DNA of 64,000 nt. Source: Aporrectodea caliginosa (Eukaryota > Annelida > Clitellata > Crassiclitellata > Lumbricidae). The stretch covers positions 899,001-963,000 of the forward strand of contig JACEVL010000481.1 in the NCBI GenBank assembly GCA_020284085.1. Direction: 5' to 3'. Position numbers and translations under genes: made by a program. The notes beneath the pieces are model-generated. The model saw only the letters and a program-made list of their open reading frames with translations, made no database searches and was not told the origin of the DNA. This document shows positions 1 to 12,971 of the stretch, piece after piece (position 1 is the first letter of the stretch; each line of letters starts with the position of its first letter).

Positions 1-410
1 AAAAGTGTGCATTTAATTTACATTTCACAGTTTATTGACTCTGTTTATCTGCTAAAGTTCACCAATCAAGTTTCTGTGGGAGCATTATGCAGTTTAAATG
101 CATCTAAAACTGGACAGAGTAATGCGAAATGTGCAAATAAACTGATCGCAACAATTTTCTTCGTAAAAGATGAATGTTCGTCTAAAAGATGAATGTTGGT
201 ATAAATGCACCATACAATATCCAAATCAACTTATACTTTGTAATTCGGTATTTCCTATATAACTAGCAAAAACCTTACTTTAACCCTAGAGCTTTTGCAT
301 ATGTAGTAACTTATGGCAGTACATGTTACTATCTATTAATTCAAGGCAATGATGAGGAGCTTTAAAGCTGTCTTGATTCAAACGCTGATTGCCCTTTGTT
401 CTCATTTCAG
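1..410 (+). other. Upstream of first visible BORA exon
   Basis: AT-rich sequence that ends in a clean splice acceptor (pyrimidine tract and CAG at 408-410) directly before the BORA ATG. It is therefore probably the end of an intron, with the promoter and 5' UTR lying left of the window. No other gene or repeat is seen here. Confidence 0.6.
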
Positions 411-713
411 ATGAACCACGAAGTTCCATCCCCAGCTGTTAAGCCTGCCCTGTTAACACCAAGTGCCATGGATTACACACCAATTAAAGACGGACAAACG
501 CCAGGAAAAGGCCACCAGTCGGCACAGTTGTACTATTTTGGTCAGAATAGAACTCCTCTCAATCGCATTCAGCAGTTCCCAGGACTACGTGGGGACGCAC
601 AGCCTATGCAAGGATCTCAGCTTAAGACGCCAAACAGTGGATGCTCTGGGAGACGAGGCAATGCATATGCTTTTCATAACTCAAGAACTCCATCATCTGC
701 AAGATCTGGCAAG
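411..713 (+). CDS. BORA: BORA exon 1 in window (residues 1-101)
   Basis: Starts at an ATG on the first base after CAG (408-410) and ends with AAG before donor GTATTA, phase 0. It encodes a Ser/Pro/Thr- and Gln-rich N-terminal tail with several Thr-Pro sites (possible Cdk sites), ending SSARSGK. The open frame runs into the intron to 884, but splicing at 713 is required to join the next conserved block. This tail is longer than the short N-terminus of human Bora. Confidence 0.8.
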
Positions 714-3700
714 GTATTATGGTGGTTAGATTCAACTCATAGATGTCCTGTTACAATAACCGAGAGTTTCACAATTTGGCAGCTGATAAACTCGTCGGTT
801 AAGGCCTATTCTGTTTCCTCTTCAGCTGTGGTGAATTACTCTAACTTGCCAAGTCTGTTTGTTTCTTATACACAAGATTGGATTTAGTTCCAGAACCTGT
901 TAGGTATGCGACCTAAATTGTGCAAAAGCCAGCTAAGGACACTGACTAAGCACATGCTACCTCCGTGACATGTGGACTCTCTATTGGATAACGTAAGACG
1001 AAGAAGAAGAGCAGCCGGAGTCCCTTAAGCTAGCCCTGAGGCCGATATTAGTATTAAGTGTTAGCAACTTCATTTTCTTAGCTTCGGCATGTAATGGGGA
1101 GGGTGGCCAGTCCTCGCCACAACTATCTGATCGTTCCAACTGCGTGTACGGTCAGTGTATTCATTGTAGCTGAGTTTGCTAGGGGCACAGATGGAGCCAA
1201 AATCTTGAAACAAATTTCTGCCTTGGCGGGTTGTGAACCTCCAACCTATCTGTTTAATATGATGATGTTGATTACTAACAGCACTTGCAGTATTGTGGGC
1301 CTATATTACATTATTAGATGATTGTTAATCAATTGATTATTTTGCTTCCAGTAATGATTTTAACTGTCTTGTAAAGTGAAGATTACTAAGGCAAACAGTT
1401 TTATTGTTTATTTTGATAAGTACTGTCAATAACATGATGAATATTTCTCTTAGGATTCAGTCAATGTTGTGCATCATATTTCCATTTAATAACAGAGTGC
1501 GTGTTTTATTATTTATTTAGTCATGTTACAATCCTTTCGAAGCTGGGCTTGTCGATGTCTTGCATGGTCCATTGTTCAGCCCAAATGTGTTCAAGACATC
1601 AACACCAGGCTCTGGGGTAAGAAATTTGTTAAATCCAGTTAATTTAATAATGAGATTTCAGTTACAAACTCTAATGAATGTGCTGACCTCTACATATTAG
1701 CTTTTTTTCTATGCTAACGTAATTTTTTCTTAACGTAATGTGCTAGAGTTAGGCTGACTAAATGTTTAATGATTACAATATTACCATCTTATTGAGTGAT
1801 TAAGCACTTTAGTGTCAGATTGGAGTTGAAAGGTATTTGGTGGCTGATGCACTGTTATTGCAACAGTTTAAACAAACAACTAGAAAACCATTCTGATGGA
1901 CCAAAATTCAAATCTTGCGTACAAAGGTGAAAGGCCGAATAATTTTAGGAAACCTGCCTCTGTGCCCTCAATAAAGAGTGAACTTACTAGCAGTAGTATT
2001 TATTTACCCTCTATATGTTTGTTGATTAACATAGCTGTGATTGTGCATATTTTTCTTTTGGCTGTTTGGTTGCTTTATTATTTTCTGTATCATTTGAATC
2101 TGATCTGAAAGGGAAGAACTCGATTCCAATGGTCTATCGATGATATTGCCGTTTTGAAGCCAGTGGACATCGAAGAACCAAGTCCACATGAAGGGTCAGT
2201 TATAATTTGAATCAGGCTTAGCCAAAACCGGACTAAGCTTGATTATGCAACTACTTGTAATGTGTTTGTGTGCTCACAGGCATGAGCATGCACACATTTG
2301 CATATGTGGTTACATGTGCTTGCATGAATCAATAGGACAATTGACTTTGATTTTTGATATTGCCATGAAATTTCTTTTGCATTATATTATGATACTAGAT
2401 GTTTGCCCATCCTAAGACAGTTGTAAAGAATTTGAAAAATCATCCCACAGGCCGCATACCCTCGAACTTTCGTTACACGAAAATTTGAATCTAGGCGACG
2501 GTTAGCAATCTAGTTCTTGTCTATTCTTGTAAACACCATTGATAATCGGACATGTTCTTAGCAGTGCCAACTATCGAAATGAGAGGACTGGTAATAAACT
2601 GAACTCATTTTGCATGCAGGCTTTGGGCCACTGCAGCCCACTGGCCGCATGTGAAATGAGTCCAGTTTATTATGACCTTCATAAATTACAGGATTTTAGC
2701 AGCGCTGCCTGCCAAAACAAACTGAGTCGAATTAGCATAATGGCTAAAGTTCACTTTATGAAGGACTTCATGACATTTCTGTTCGTTTACATTATTGATG
2801 TTATGGTATTTGGTGGCTTCCTGCAGCACTGACCCAGTTAGTACATTGATGGGTGATCATCCATGGTTTACTAAGTCTTCTGTGCCAGGTTGCTCTTCCA
2901 TGCTTTTGGGGGTCAGTAAATCAATACTTGCACAAGTTGGTTGCTTAAAAGGTATGCTATTGTTGGATTGATATGGTTAAGTGAAATTTGGTTAGAGACG
3001 TGTAAGTGCATTATCTTTACCCTTGTTTACCTTGTACATTGACTTAGCTTTTGACCTTGTTTGGTTAGGATAACTTGGATTTTTATATTGATTTTTTAAA
3101 TTCACCACTCTGTAATGATAGGATATGAGGTTCTTCATTTTGTCCTGTATCATTATGTATGATCTGTGCTGTTTACCATATATGTAGCTGAACTTTTGTA
3201 TAGCGTCTTTGGGAATTTTATAAAGGTGCTACTTTACACCCGTGCTCTCTGCTAGACAATCTCCCTACAATATCACAATCTTCCTGCATTACTGTTATTT
3301 CTAGCATCTTGTAATCTTTGTTATTCAGTGGCGTCAATTTGGAGATAGAGGAGCGTGCTCAGAAAGCAATAGACACCTACTTCTCAAGCCAGATTATAGT
3401 ACCCTCACCATGGACTGACAGTTCCAAGAAAAAGCCATTTGTTCTGCCTGCAACACCAGGTGAGATTAAGCATACAGTATTATCTTATCAGTGAACTTCC
3501 TTACTGAATTTAGATTAGAATGTCTCCAGATTTTGCCTGCCTATTAATTTGACTGGGCAGCGGCAATCAACAAGAATTTGCTGCATTATCTTTGCACAGT
3601 CATCTTTAAAGTTTTTAGAATATGCTAGATTAAATTCTGTTGGGGCCTTCTTATTTACAGGTGGAAGCAGCATCATGGACAGTCCAATGATATTTTCCAC

Positions 3701-6700
3701 AAAGTCAGAGGCAAAAAGATCCAGCAGTCTGACTCCTCCAAAGCAGAGGTCTATATGCAGAAACCAGTTAACAAATCAGTCATCAAAGAAAGAAGGTGAA
3801 TAATAAGTTGCATTCAGTTGTCTTATGCTATTTGAAACTGTTTAGGAGTGCGTTAGCAACATATAATGGTATATTTTTGTGCAGTAGTACAATATGTCTT
3901 GTAAATGTGGTAACTTCACATATAAAATTAATTATTTGATTTGTCACAGGGCATCTAAACAGCAATGTTTTAAAATTTGGATTTTGTGTCTAAATCTGCG
4001 ATACTTTATCAACATTTATTGTTGTTAATCAGAGTTGTCATGATTACTGAATATTTTATTTGTGTCTGAATTTATATCTAAGTTGTGATTTTGTATCTAA
4101 GCGTTGTTTTGTATAATTTTATGTGATTTGTTTATTTGTTTTGGGGATGTCAGTCAAACATTGAATCTCTTTACCATTCAATGAAATCATTTCCAGCACT
4201 GTGCTGCATATTAAATAAACAATTGCAGTACAGATATATAATCGTGAAAAGATGTATTATAATTATTTATTTAGTAAAAATATTTAAAAGTATATTTTTT
4301 TGTGTTTTGAATAGTTGCATCTCAGACAGTATTAACGTTACCAATGGATTTTGATCTTGAAGCAGTTCTGAGTAAGTGCCAATTATTTAAAATTTGAACT
4401 TTTTTTATGTTCATATGAACTAATCCAAAGCAGCATGTATCTGTCATTATTAAACATTAACATCTAACTGCAGCCTAGTCCATTTTCAGAAATTAAGGGA
4501 AAGTAAACCTGTCTGTGTTGATGAAAAATAATGCTGTAAATGTTCTAGCAAAAATATTTCATCTCAGGACCACAGCTCGGCTTTAGTTTCTAAGGTAGGT
4601 CTAACTGTACGATCAGACAATGATCATACCGCTACTAGGTGTTAGAAGTGGAGCTTTACTGCCCTATGCAGGGCTGCAGCTAGTGAATGTTTCCTCATAT
4701 TCAGACAACTGATACACAGTCCTACAGAGCAAGTTTCTGAGCTATGTGTTAACACATCTGTGTTGAATAGGTGTCAATGTGAGCCTAGATAAATTATAGT
4801 ACTGGTGCCTCTGCCAGGCTACTTGTTAAGTGGATTCATGCATAAACGAGGTGCATATTAAAGGGTCTCCACTGTATTTATGCTTGAGTTGAAATATGCT
4901 AGTTCCTTTTAGAACTTTTCTCTTGCCTTAGAAACTCATTACAGTCACCGTGATGTTGAAATGGCAGCCATGCCATCCACATCGCGACAGGGCAGTTGCC
5001 ATGATGATGATGATGGTGTCAGTCAAGACGCACTCAGCAACTCATCACTTCGACGTAAATTATTTTTCCACGGAGAGGAAGGGACGCCCATCAGCCCAGT
5101 GAGGTAAGCTAACAGACATCCAACTGAACAAATATGATAGTTCATATAAAGTAACTACACACCTCTTGACCTCTTGAAGAGTAGACCTCAGTCATGTTCT
5201 CAGGGAGGTGTACGTCTTGTTACCATATATACTGGTTACCATATATATATATAGTAGTGTCAAACCATTTTTAATGGTGGGCCAATAGCAATATTTTCCA
5301 GTAAGTGGCAGGCCAGAGTGCTGAAGGCCCCTCAGCAAAATGGGGGTAGGGGTATAGAAGGGGGCTTGGCGAGCCCATCCAAAATATTTTTCAAAACTAA
5401 ATCTTAAATGGTGCATTTTTTAGCATACGGTCAAATTAGGCTTATAAAATCTGATATGATGAACATTGCTAAATCTACTGGCTAATTTGTTAGTCAGTAT
5501 GTTATTAACTAATATTTATTTGATTTGTTAACAATCTGTTCCTAGTCAGTTTTTAACAAATAATATTAAAATTGTATGGACCTAACTTCATGTCTTTGGC
5601 TGCTTTAATGGTACTGTTAATGTGCAGCTGCAATGCTGCATCTGTACAATTGTGTATCGACTTATGGGCAAGTCATAGACATTTCACCTTTCCAAGATTG
5701 AAAACTTAGTGGTCAACTTATATGCGATGTTGACTTGTACGTGAATATGAACAGTAGTTTATTGGGTTATTGAGCACTGCAAATGTAATAAAGTTCAGTT
5801 GTGTTAATTAAATGTAGCCAGCACAATTGTTATTTTGCATCAGCTAAGAAGATGTGGTCATAGCTCTGTTGTATATGTGACCAGTCATTACAAAATGAGT
5901 CGCTAGGCACTTTTTAAAGAATTTGAGTTATATAATTCACATTATTCTATGTTCAATTACCTTCAAAATGAGCTATTACTTATCGAAATTGGCCAAGTGC
6001 TTGTGGAGTTATTAAATTTTAAAATTTCATCCTGCGCAATACAAAGTGGGAAAACCAGTTTTTCTGCTATTGGCTATTTAAATTTATTTACCCTGATCCA
6101 GTTTATGGCTCACGAAAAAGCATCTTATTGGTTGATTAACTAGGTCAGGGCGAATAAATAATTTATTCATCCCATAGAGCTATGACTAAGCTTTCCAACA
6201 ATGTATTACAACTATGATTTCTTTCGCCAGGTGGACACTGTCAAAGCGTTTGAAATCATACAAACAGGACTTTGTAGAGAGGTTTTAAATCTTACTGGTC
6301 ATTTAATTTGTACAAATAACACATTAAAAACAACAAAATAAATTAAGTTTCAACATTTTATTGATGCATTATATAATGTAGATTCCAAAAATGTAAAATT
6401 CAGAAAATCAATAATTTGAAGGGAAAACACCTTCAGAAGCGATTTGCAGCGTTCTACGTTATGCGACTTCCGACTCATTTTGTAATGACGGGTCACATAT
6501 TTGTCTGCATCTACTGCACTGCTGAATACAAGTAATATATTGTTAAATAAAATTGATTAGGCATGAATAGGTTAAGGTTGATTAGATAATATAGATGCTA
6601 AATGAACTGTTTAAGAACTGTTTCTTCTGTTCTTTTGTATTGTAAAGGGCCAGTAGAAAACACTCGGATTCCGAGAGAAATCTTTCACCCAACATTCTCT

Positions 6701-9700
6701 CGCCAGTCAAGTCAGCTCAGGGACCCCTTTGCAGTTCAGGATGTGATGCCATAGAATCATCTCATAATCTTGACCTCTCACATATTGTAAGTCCAGTAGT
6801 TTTTCTGTGTTATATTGAGTTATGCATGTGCAATGATTATATTTACTTATAATGTCATACATTTAAAAAATTATGTTTCTAATCATTTTGTACAATGTCA
6901 TGCGTGTTTGTCTGTCAAATATGAATGCTATTTACTCACTTACTGTGATGTTTGTCTCTTCTGGATTTTTCAAAACAATGGTACCATAGTTTTTTAGCAC
7001 ATGGAAGTGTTTTGATAAGGGAGCTTATCGATTTTGGTTTTCCCTATTTTATTCACATCTGGGTTTAAAATTGAGAAAATATGATCATTGTCTGAGGTTT
7101 AACTCCTGATGCGCTAAGTGCTTGAATTGGTGAAACCGCTGGCGAATACATGAGTAGAGGGGGCATAGAACAATGTTCAAATAGTGGGTGTTACATTTGT
7201 GACATTTATGTAGTTTAATGAGTCACGTGGGCAACTCACACAGCAAAGATTGCTTTGGTTTTGTTATGTCACTTTGGGGTCATTCCATCTCAACTCAACC
7301 AATGCCTCCCACTCGACCATCTCCGAATTGGCTGAAATTTTAACCACATGTTGCAAGATATATAGGATGGAAAAATCCAAAATATTTCTGCAATATTTAA
7401 GATACTTTCCAAGATATCGTGGATTCCGTGACCCCACCCTCCGAAGGCACTTCGCGAAACTTCGAGATGTCCACTTTTTGAAATTTGATATCTCTGGAGT
7501 CGTTACACCAAATTAGATGATTTTATTTTTACCTGTACAGTTTCTTGCATAGATTACAAAAATATAATCATTTTTATTGTGTGTCCTATAATTTCAGCTG
7601 TAGTAAATGTCAAAGATGCCTTCATATTCATTTTATATCGAAATTCTGCAATATTCAGCGATCAATATCTCCATATGTACCAGGCACAATACATTCAAAT
7701 TTTCTATGTATACTGTCTATGTTGCTGGCAATTACTTGGCAAAGTTTGACTTGATTAGTTATTCACATCTGCCTGATATAGGCTGTCAAAGTTGACCAAA
7801 TCTGACAACGGGGGTTAAAGAGCAAAAATATTCCCAAAAAGGACATATAAATTTTATATTTTTATTGCATTTTCTGATAGACCATAGATCGATTGATAAG
7901 TGTTCCAAAAATCTTAATGGGGTTTTTTGTTTTAAGGACTTTACAGTGTGTCAAAAATGGTCGTTTTTTGGTATCGCGAGTTGCAATCATGGGTGGTATT
8001 TGACAGACTTGTTACCCTAAATATCAATATCAAAACTGTGAAACCAATGTCATCACTTTTCTAATATAAATTAAACATAACCAAGTAATTCTTATTAAAG
8101 TTATAGTTAACATAAGCATTTCTTTATCATAATCAAAGTGACTTTATGAACGAAATATAGTGTTCTTTGTTCTATCAAACTGCTTACAATTGTGGAACTG
8201 CTGAACATGTAAAAATATCAATATAACTAATTAATGTCATTTTTGCATACAGCATCATATTTTGAAAGTATTTCTGTGCATAAGATGAAAATTTTGTTGT
8301 TTACTTTCTTCCATACAGAATTGTCCAGCTGGTACTGACATGCACTGTTACTGCGTGCTTGAGATGCTGACACTAAGCAAAGGACAAATTGCAATGGAAC
8401 ACAGCAAATGTAATCATGTCTTGGCCAAGTCAGACAATAGCTTGCCCTACTTTGTGTATTGTCGTGAATTTGTTGAGTATATGAGCAAATTCAAGACAAT
8501 GCATAAAATAGGTCAGACGAAGGAGAAGATATAATATCCGCTCCTTCGTCTGACCTGTCTGTTATCAGCCCAATGTACCACTTGTGGTCATATATTATTG
8601 CTGCCAGATACAGCCAGGATTGACAGGTAGTGGCATCAAGTTGCTTGCTCTGATTCTGCTGTCACATCTTCTGGTTTATTACAATCTTCAATATCAGTAA
8701 CTGGTTAAGCAGTTCCAAATGAGTTCAAAGATAGTTTTTCCCTAATTATCAGAATCTTTTATACTGGGACAAATGCATGGTGACCCGTCAGAACGGCCCA
8801 GGACAAATCGGCCCCGACAAAACGGCCCCGACAAATGGGCCCCGACAAAACGGCCCCGACAAAACGGCCCCCGTCAAAATGGCCTCGTCAAAACAGCCCC
8901 GTCAAATCGGCCCCGTCATATCGGCCCCGTCATATCGGCCCCCGTCAAATCGGCCCCGTCATATCGGCCCCAGTCATATCGGCCCCAGTCATATCGGCCC
9001 CATACAAAATATCCAATGTTACAGGTACTTTTAAGCTTACGCTGACAAACTATATTTAAATGAGGCCTCAAGCGACGGTTCAGCTGGACAATGGACTGCG
9101 GAGACCATCGTCTAATGCTAACTGGTTGGCTTATTTAATTATTTAAATGCTTTCAATGACAACTATCATAAATCCAACTTCTATTTACGCAACGAATTAT
9201 TTTTCATAAATCCAACTTCCATTTTAACGCCAAAATTATTTTCCGCAATCCAACTTCCATTTAAAACTGACCATGTAAAATAATTTGGCAACTTGAACTA
9301 CGGTTTTACCAATCCGAGTTCTATTTACGCAAAGAATTCTTTCCATCAATCCAACTTAAAAGTACGTGGGACATGAGATATTTTGTGAGTGGCCTATGTG
9401 ACTGGGGCCGATATGACTGGGGCCGATTTGACGGGGCCGATATGACGGGGGGTCGATATGACGGGGGCCGTTATGGACGGGGCCGAAATACGGGGCTGTT
9501 TTGTCGAGGCCATTTTGACGAGGGCCGTTTTGTCGGGGCCGTTTTGTCGGTGCCGATTTGTCCTGGGCCGTTCTGACGGGGTACCCAAATGCATGATGGC
9601 TAGGGGTTCAAGAAATCATCCTGGCTGCACTGTACCGCTCATCCAACTTGGAAGTCCTTTATATGAGTAAAGCACAAACAGCATGTACCGTATATTACAG

Positions 9701-12700
9701 ACTCAAAATCTTGAACCTTAGCAGTGCATTGTTCTTGGTGACTTTGCAGAAAATTATTTGCATTTGTCCCAGTATCGAAGATTCTGACAATTATGCGAAG
9801 ACTATCTTTGGACTCATGTGGAACTGCTTAACCAGTTACTGATATTGAAGATTGTAATAAACCAGAAGAATTGACAGCAGAATCAGAGCAAGCAACTTGA
9901 TGCCACTGATGACATTTGCTGTGTTCCATTGCAATTTGTCCTTTGCTTAGTGTCAGCATCTCAAGCACGCAGTAACAGTGCATGTCAGTACCAGCTGGAC
10001 AATTCTGTATGGAAGAAAGTAAACAACAAAATTTTCATCTTATGCACAGAAATACTTTCAAAATATGATGCTGTATGCAAAAATGACATTAATTAGTTAT
10101 ATTGATATTTTTACATGTTCAGCAGTTCCACAATTGTAAGCAGTTTGATAGACCACCAAAGAACACTATATTTCGTTCATAAAATCACTTTGATTATGAT
10201 AAAGAAATGCTTATGTTAACTATAACTTTAATAAGAATTACTTGGTTATGTTTAATTTATATTAGAAAAGTGATGACATTGGTTTCACAGTTTTGATATT
10301 GATATTTAGGGTAACAAGTCTGTCAAATACCACCCATGATTGCAACTCGCGATACCAAAAAACGACCATTTTTGACACACTGTAAAGTCCTTAAAACAAA
10401 AAACCCCATTAAGATTTTTGGAACACTTATCAATCGATCTATGGTCTATCAGAAAATGCAATAAAAATATAAAATTTGTATGTCCTTTTTGGGAATATTT
10501 TTGCTCTTTAACCCACCGTTGTCAGATTTGGTCAACTTTGACAGCCTATATCAGGCAGATGTGAATAACTAATCATGTCAAACTTTGCCAAGTAATTGCC
10601 AGCAACATAGACAGTATACATAGAAAATTTGAATGTATTGTGCCTGGTACATATGGAGATATTGATCGCTGAATATTGCAGAATTTCGATATAAAATGAA
10701 TATGAAGGCATCTTTGACATTTACTACAGCTGAAATTATAGGACACACAATAAAAATGATTATATTTTTGTAATCTATGCAAGAAACTGTACAGGTAAAA
10801 ATAAAATCATCTAATTTGGTGTAACGGCTCCAGAGATATCAAATTTCAAAAAGTGGACATCTCGAAGTTTCGCGAAGTGCCTTCGGAGGGTGGGGTCACG
10901 GAATCCACGATATCTTGGAAAGTATTTTAAATATTGCAGAAATATTTTGGATTTTTCCATCCTATATATCTTGCAACATGTGGTTAAAATTTCAGCCAAT
11001 TCGGAGATGGTCGAGTGGGAACCTTCCTCAAAATTGGTTGAGTTGAGCTGGAATGACCCTTTGGTCAAAGTTCTTAAAGCAGTGCACAATTGCATACATA
11101 ATAGTATAACTAATAAAAAAGTGGACCTCTACAGTATGGTAGCTTACCTAGGGTAAATGAAAATTAAGAAGTGGAAACATTGTGAAAAAAATTATTTTTT
11201 AGAGTAGAGCAATGCCTAAGGTAACATTTGAAAAATTGAATCTGAAGACTTCTTTTAAATGTCATTGTTGTGGTGGTTGATATTTCAGGATCGTTTCTCA
11301 TCAAGTCCCATAAAGTTTCTACATGTAACACCCACTTTTCGGCGCTGTTCTACAGCTCCACTGCTCATGGATTCACCAGCACTATCTCCAATTCGAGCAG
11401 ATGGCTGCTGCTCCAGCACTCCACCAAAGTCAACAAGTAATTCTAACTTATGTATTATTACTACTAACAGTATTTAAAATATGGGCTGTACTAGTGGTAA
11501 AAATTTAGGCAGCTAGCCTTTACTAAATACAAGGTAGATGACTAAATTTGTACTGCAACACTTTCACCTGTTGTACCAACAGCACACTACTTAAGCAGTC
11601 AAGAACAGCTATTGCAAGGAGGTGCATCTTAAGCCAGGACTTGAGCATCCAGTATCAGTCATCATGAGTTGAGCTGTACGGAGAGGTGCTGTCTGTTCAT
11701 CTTGTGTCAACAGTTGGTTGTCTGGCCATGTTATCTGCATACAAAGATTGTTCAATTGTAAGATTGCCATTCTTCTGTTGTGGTTTTGCGAAAAGACTCC
11801 AGTCCTGGAGTTCTACTCTGCAGGGTAATTGTGTACTGCTGGATATTTCGAAATGGCCAATTGCCTATATATCTTTAAAGTGGTGTCCTACCAAGAAATT
11901 TTCAAAGGGTAATTAAGGCTATGTTTTTTCACTCAGACTAGCATTGGCAAAAGCAGTACAAAATTATTGCCTTTATAAACAATATTCATATTTATTGCAA
12001 GGGAAGGTCGGTTGTATTCTACTGATGTTAAGAATAACAGCTGAAACTACGTTAGGAATCTAGTCTCTGACCACTTGCTTGGCTTATGATGATTGCTTGT
12101 CATCATTCCCTCTCCCCAACACAGACCACGAACTCTGACTATGACTTCAACTGTCAAGCTATACTCTAGTGCAGCCTGATGTGCAGCTTGTTAAATGATG
12201 TCGCATATATTTACGTAAATACTTGTTGATAGTGTTGCTAATAATAATAAAATGTCTCATCTTTTATCAGGTACATTTGAAAGCTTCAGAGTTTTATGAT
12301 TAGCAGTTTGCTTCAAACTGACAGATTGCAGTTTTGTGGTGATGATGATGATGATGATGACAATGAAGAATAATATGCTGTTATCGCCTCTGTTTAGGTA
12401 ACTCAGTCATACGCTCTCAGTTCAAGCGATGGCTGCTGTCATCTTCAGAGTCCGGAGCTGTCGTCATCTTCCACCAGCCAGAGTCATGGAAATTTCGCCA
12501 TCACGCCTGTTTCTTCAGCTCCAGGTAGGAAGGAATAGGCATTGTGGTGCTGGAATGGCTGCTTAGAGTCAGATATCATTTGACAGTCAGTAAACGGGCA
12601 GTTGAGGCGTGCTCGATAGTGTGGTTAGCGTGCTGGACTGTCAATCGACAGGTTTGGGGTTCAAATCCCCGCCCGGGCAGAAATATGGTTTGAGGTTTCT

Positions 12701-12939
12701 GCCCCTTTGCCCCTAGCCAACTCAGCTATGATGAGTACACTGACCGTACACTGTCGGTGGGAAAGTGAGACAGGGAATGGATTGGCCACCTGCCCTCATA
12801 TGCCGAGGCTAAGAAAAAATTAAGTCGCTGACACATCGTACTTTGTGAACAGTTATGGTCAACCTTGTGCAATAACATTCAGCTGGACACCAACATCTAT
12901 TTGTTCAGCACCTACTCTCTCTCTCTGTCTCTTTCTGTC

Positions 12940-12971
<32 letters not shown>

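Larger units (their letters stand above)
7277..11059. mobile_element. Giant palindromic foldback element
   Basis: A 3.8 kb inverted repeat: the left arm (7277 to about 8776) reappears reverse-complemented at about 9757-11059, starting GGGTCATTCCA and nearly identical over long stretches. The candidate target duplication is TTTG (7273-7276 and 11060-11063). The centre holds two mirror-image minisatellites and a 47-bp repeat region. Apart from mirrored short frames there is no transposase. The layout resembles Foldback-class elements (long inverted repeats made partly of tandem repeats), but I do not recognise this family. It sits in BORA intron 8. Confidence 0.8.

Noticed and set aside
396..887. 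163-codon frame taken as a complete gene
   Set aside because: Only 411-713 is coding. The rest runs into an intron after a good donor and loses Bora-like composition.
5200..5380. GC-rich patch with GGGCC and GGGGGTAGGGG as a MITE
   Set aside because: No inverted ends or target duplication could be found by eye.
8787..9004. CRISPR-like array
   Set aside because: Units of about 14 bp are contiguous without unique spacers, in a eukaryotic context.
8773..9059. Three overlapping frames with repeated RPRQNGP-like peptides, suggestive of a secreted repeat protein
   Set aside because: They come from a 14-bp minisatellite open in all three frames. The mirrored array gives similar minus-strand frames, and there is no signal peptide or splice support.
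7250..11095. Paired 60-94 codon frames in both palindrome arms, suggesting duplicated genes
   Set aside because: The duplication is the inverted repeat itself. The frames match no known domain.
12600..12680. Possible tRNA-Asp gene
   Set aside because: A and B boxes are present, but the acceptor stem does not pair and a SINE body follows directly.
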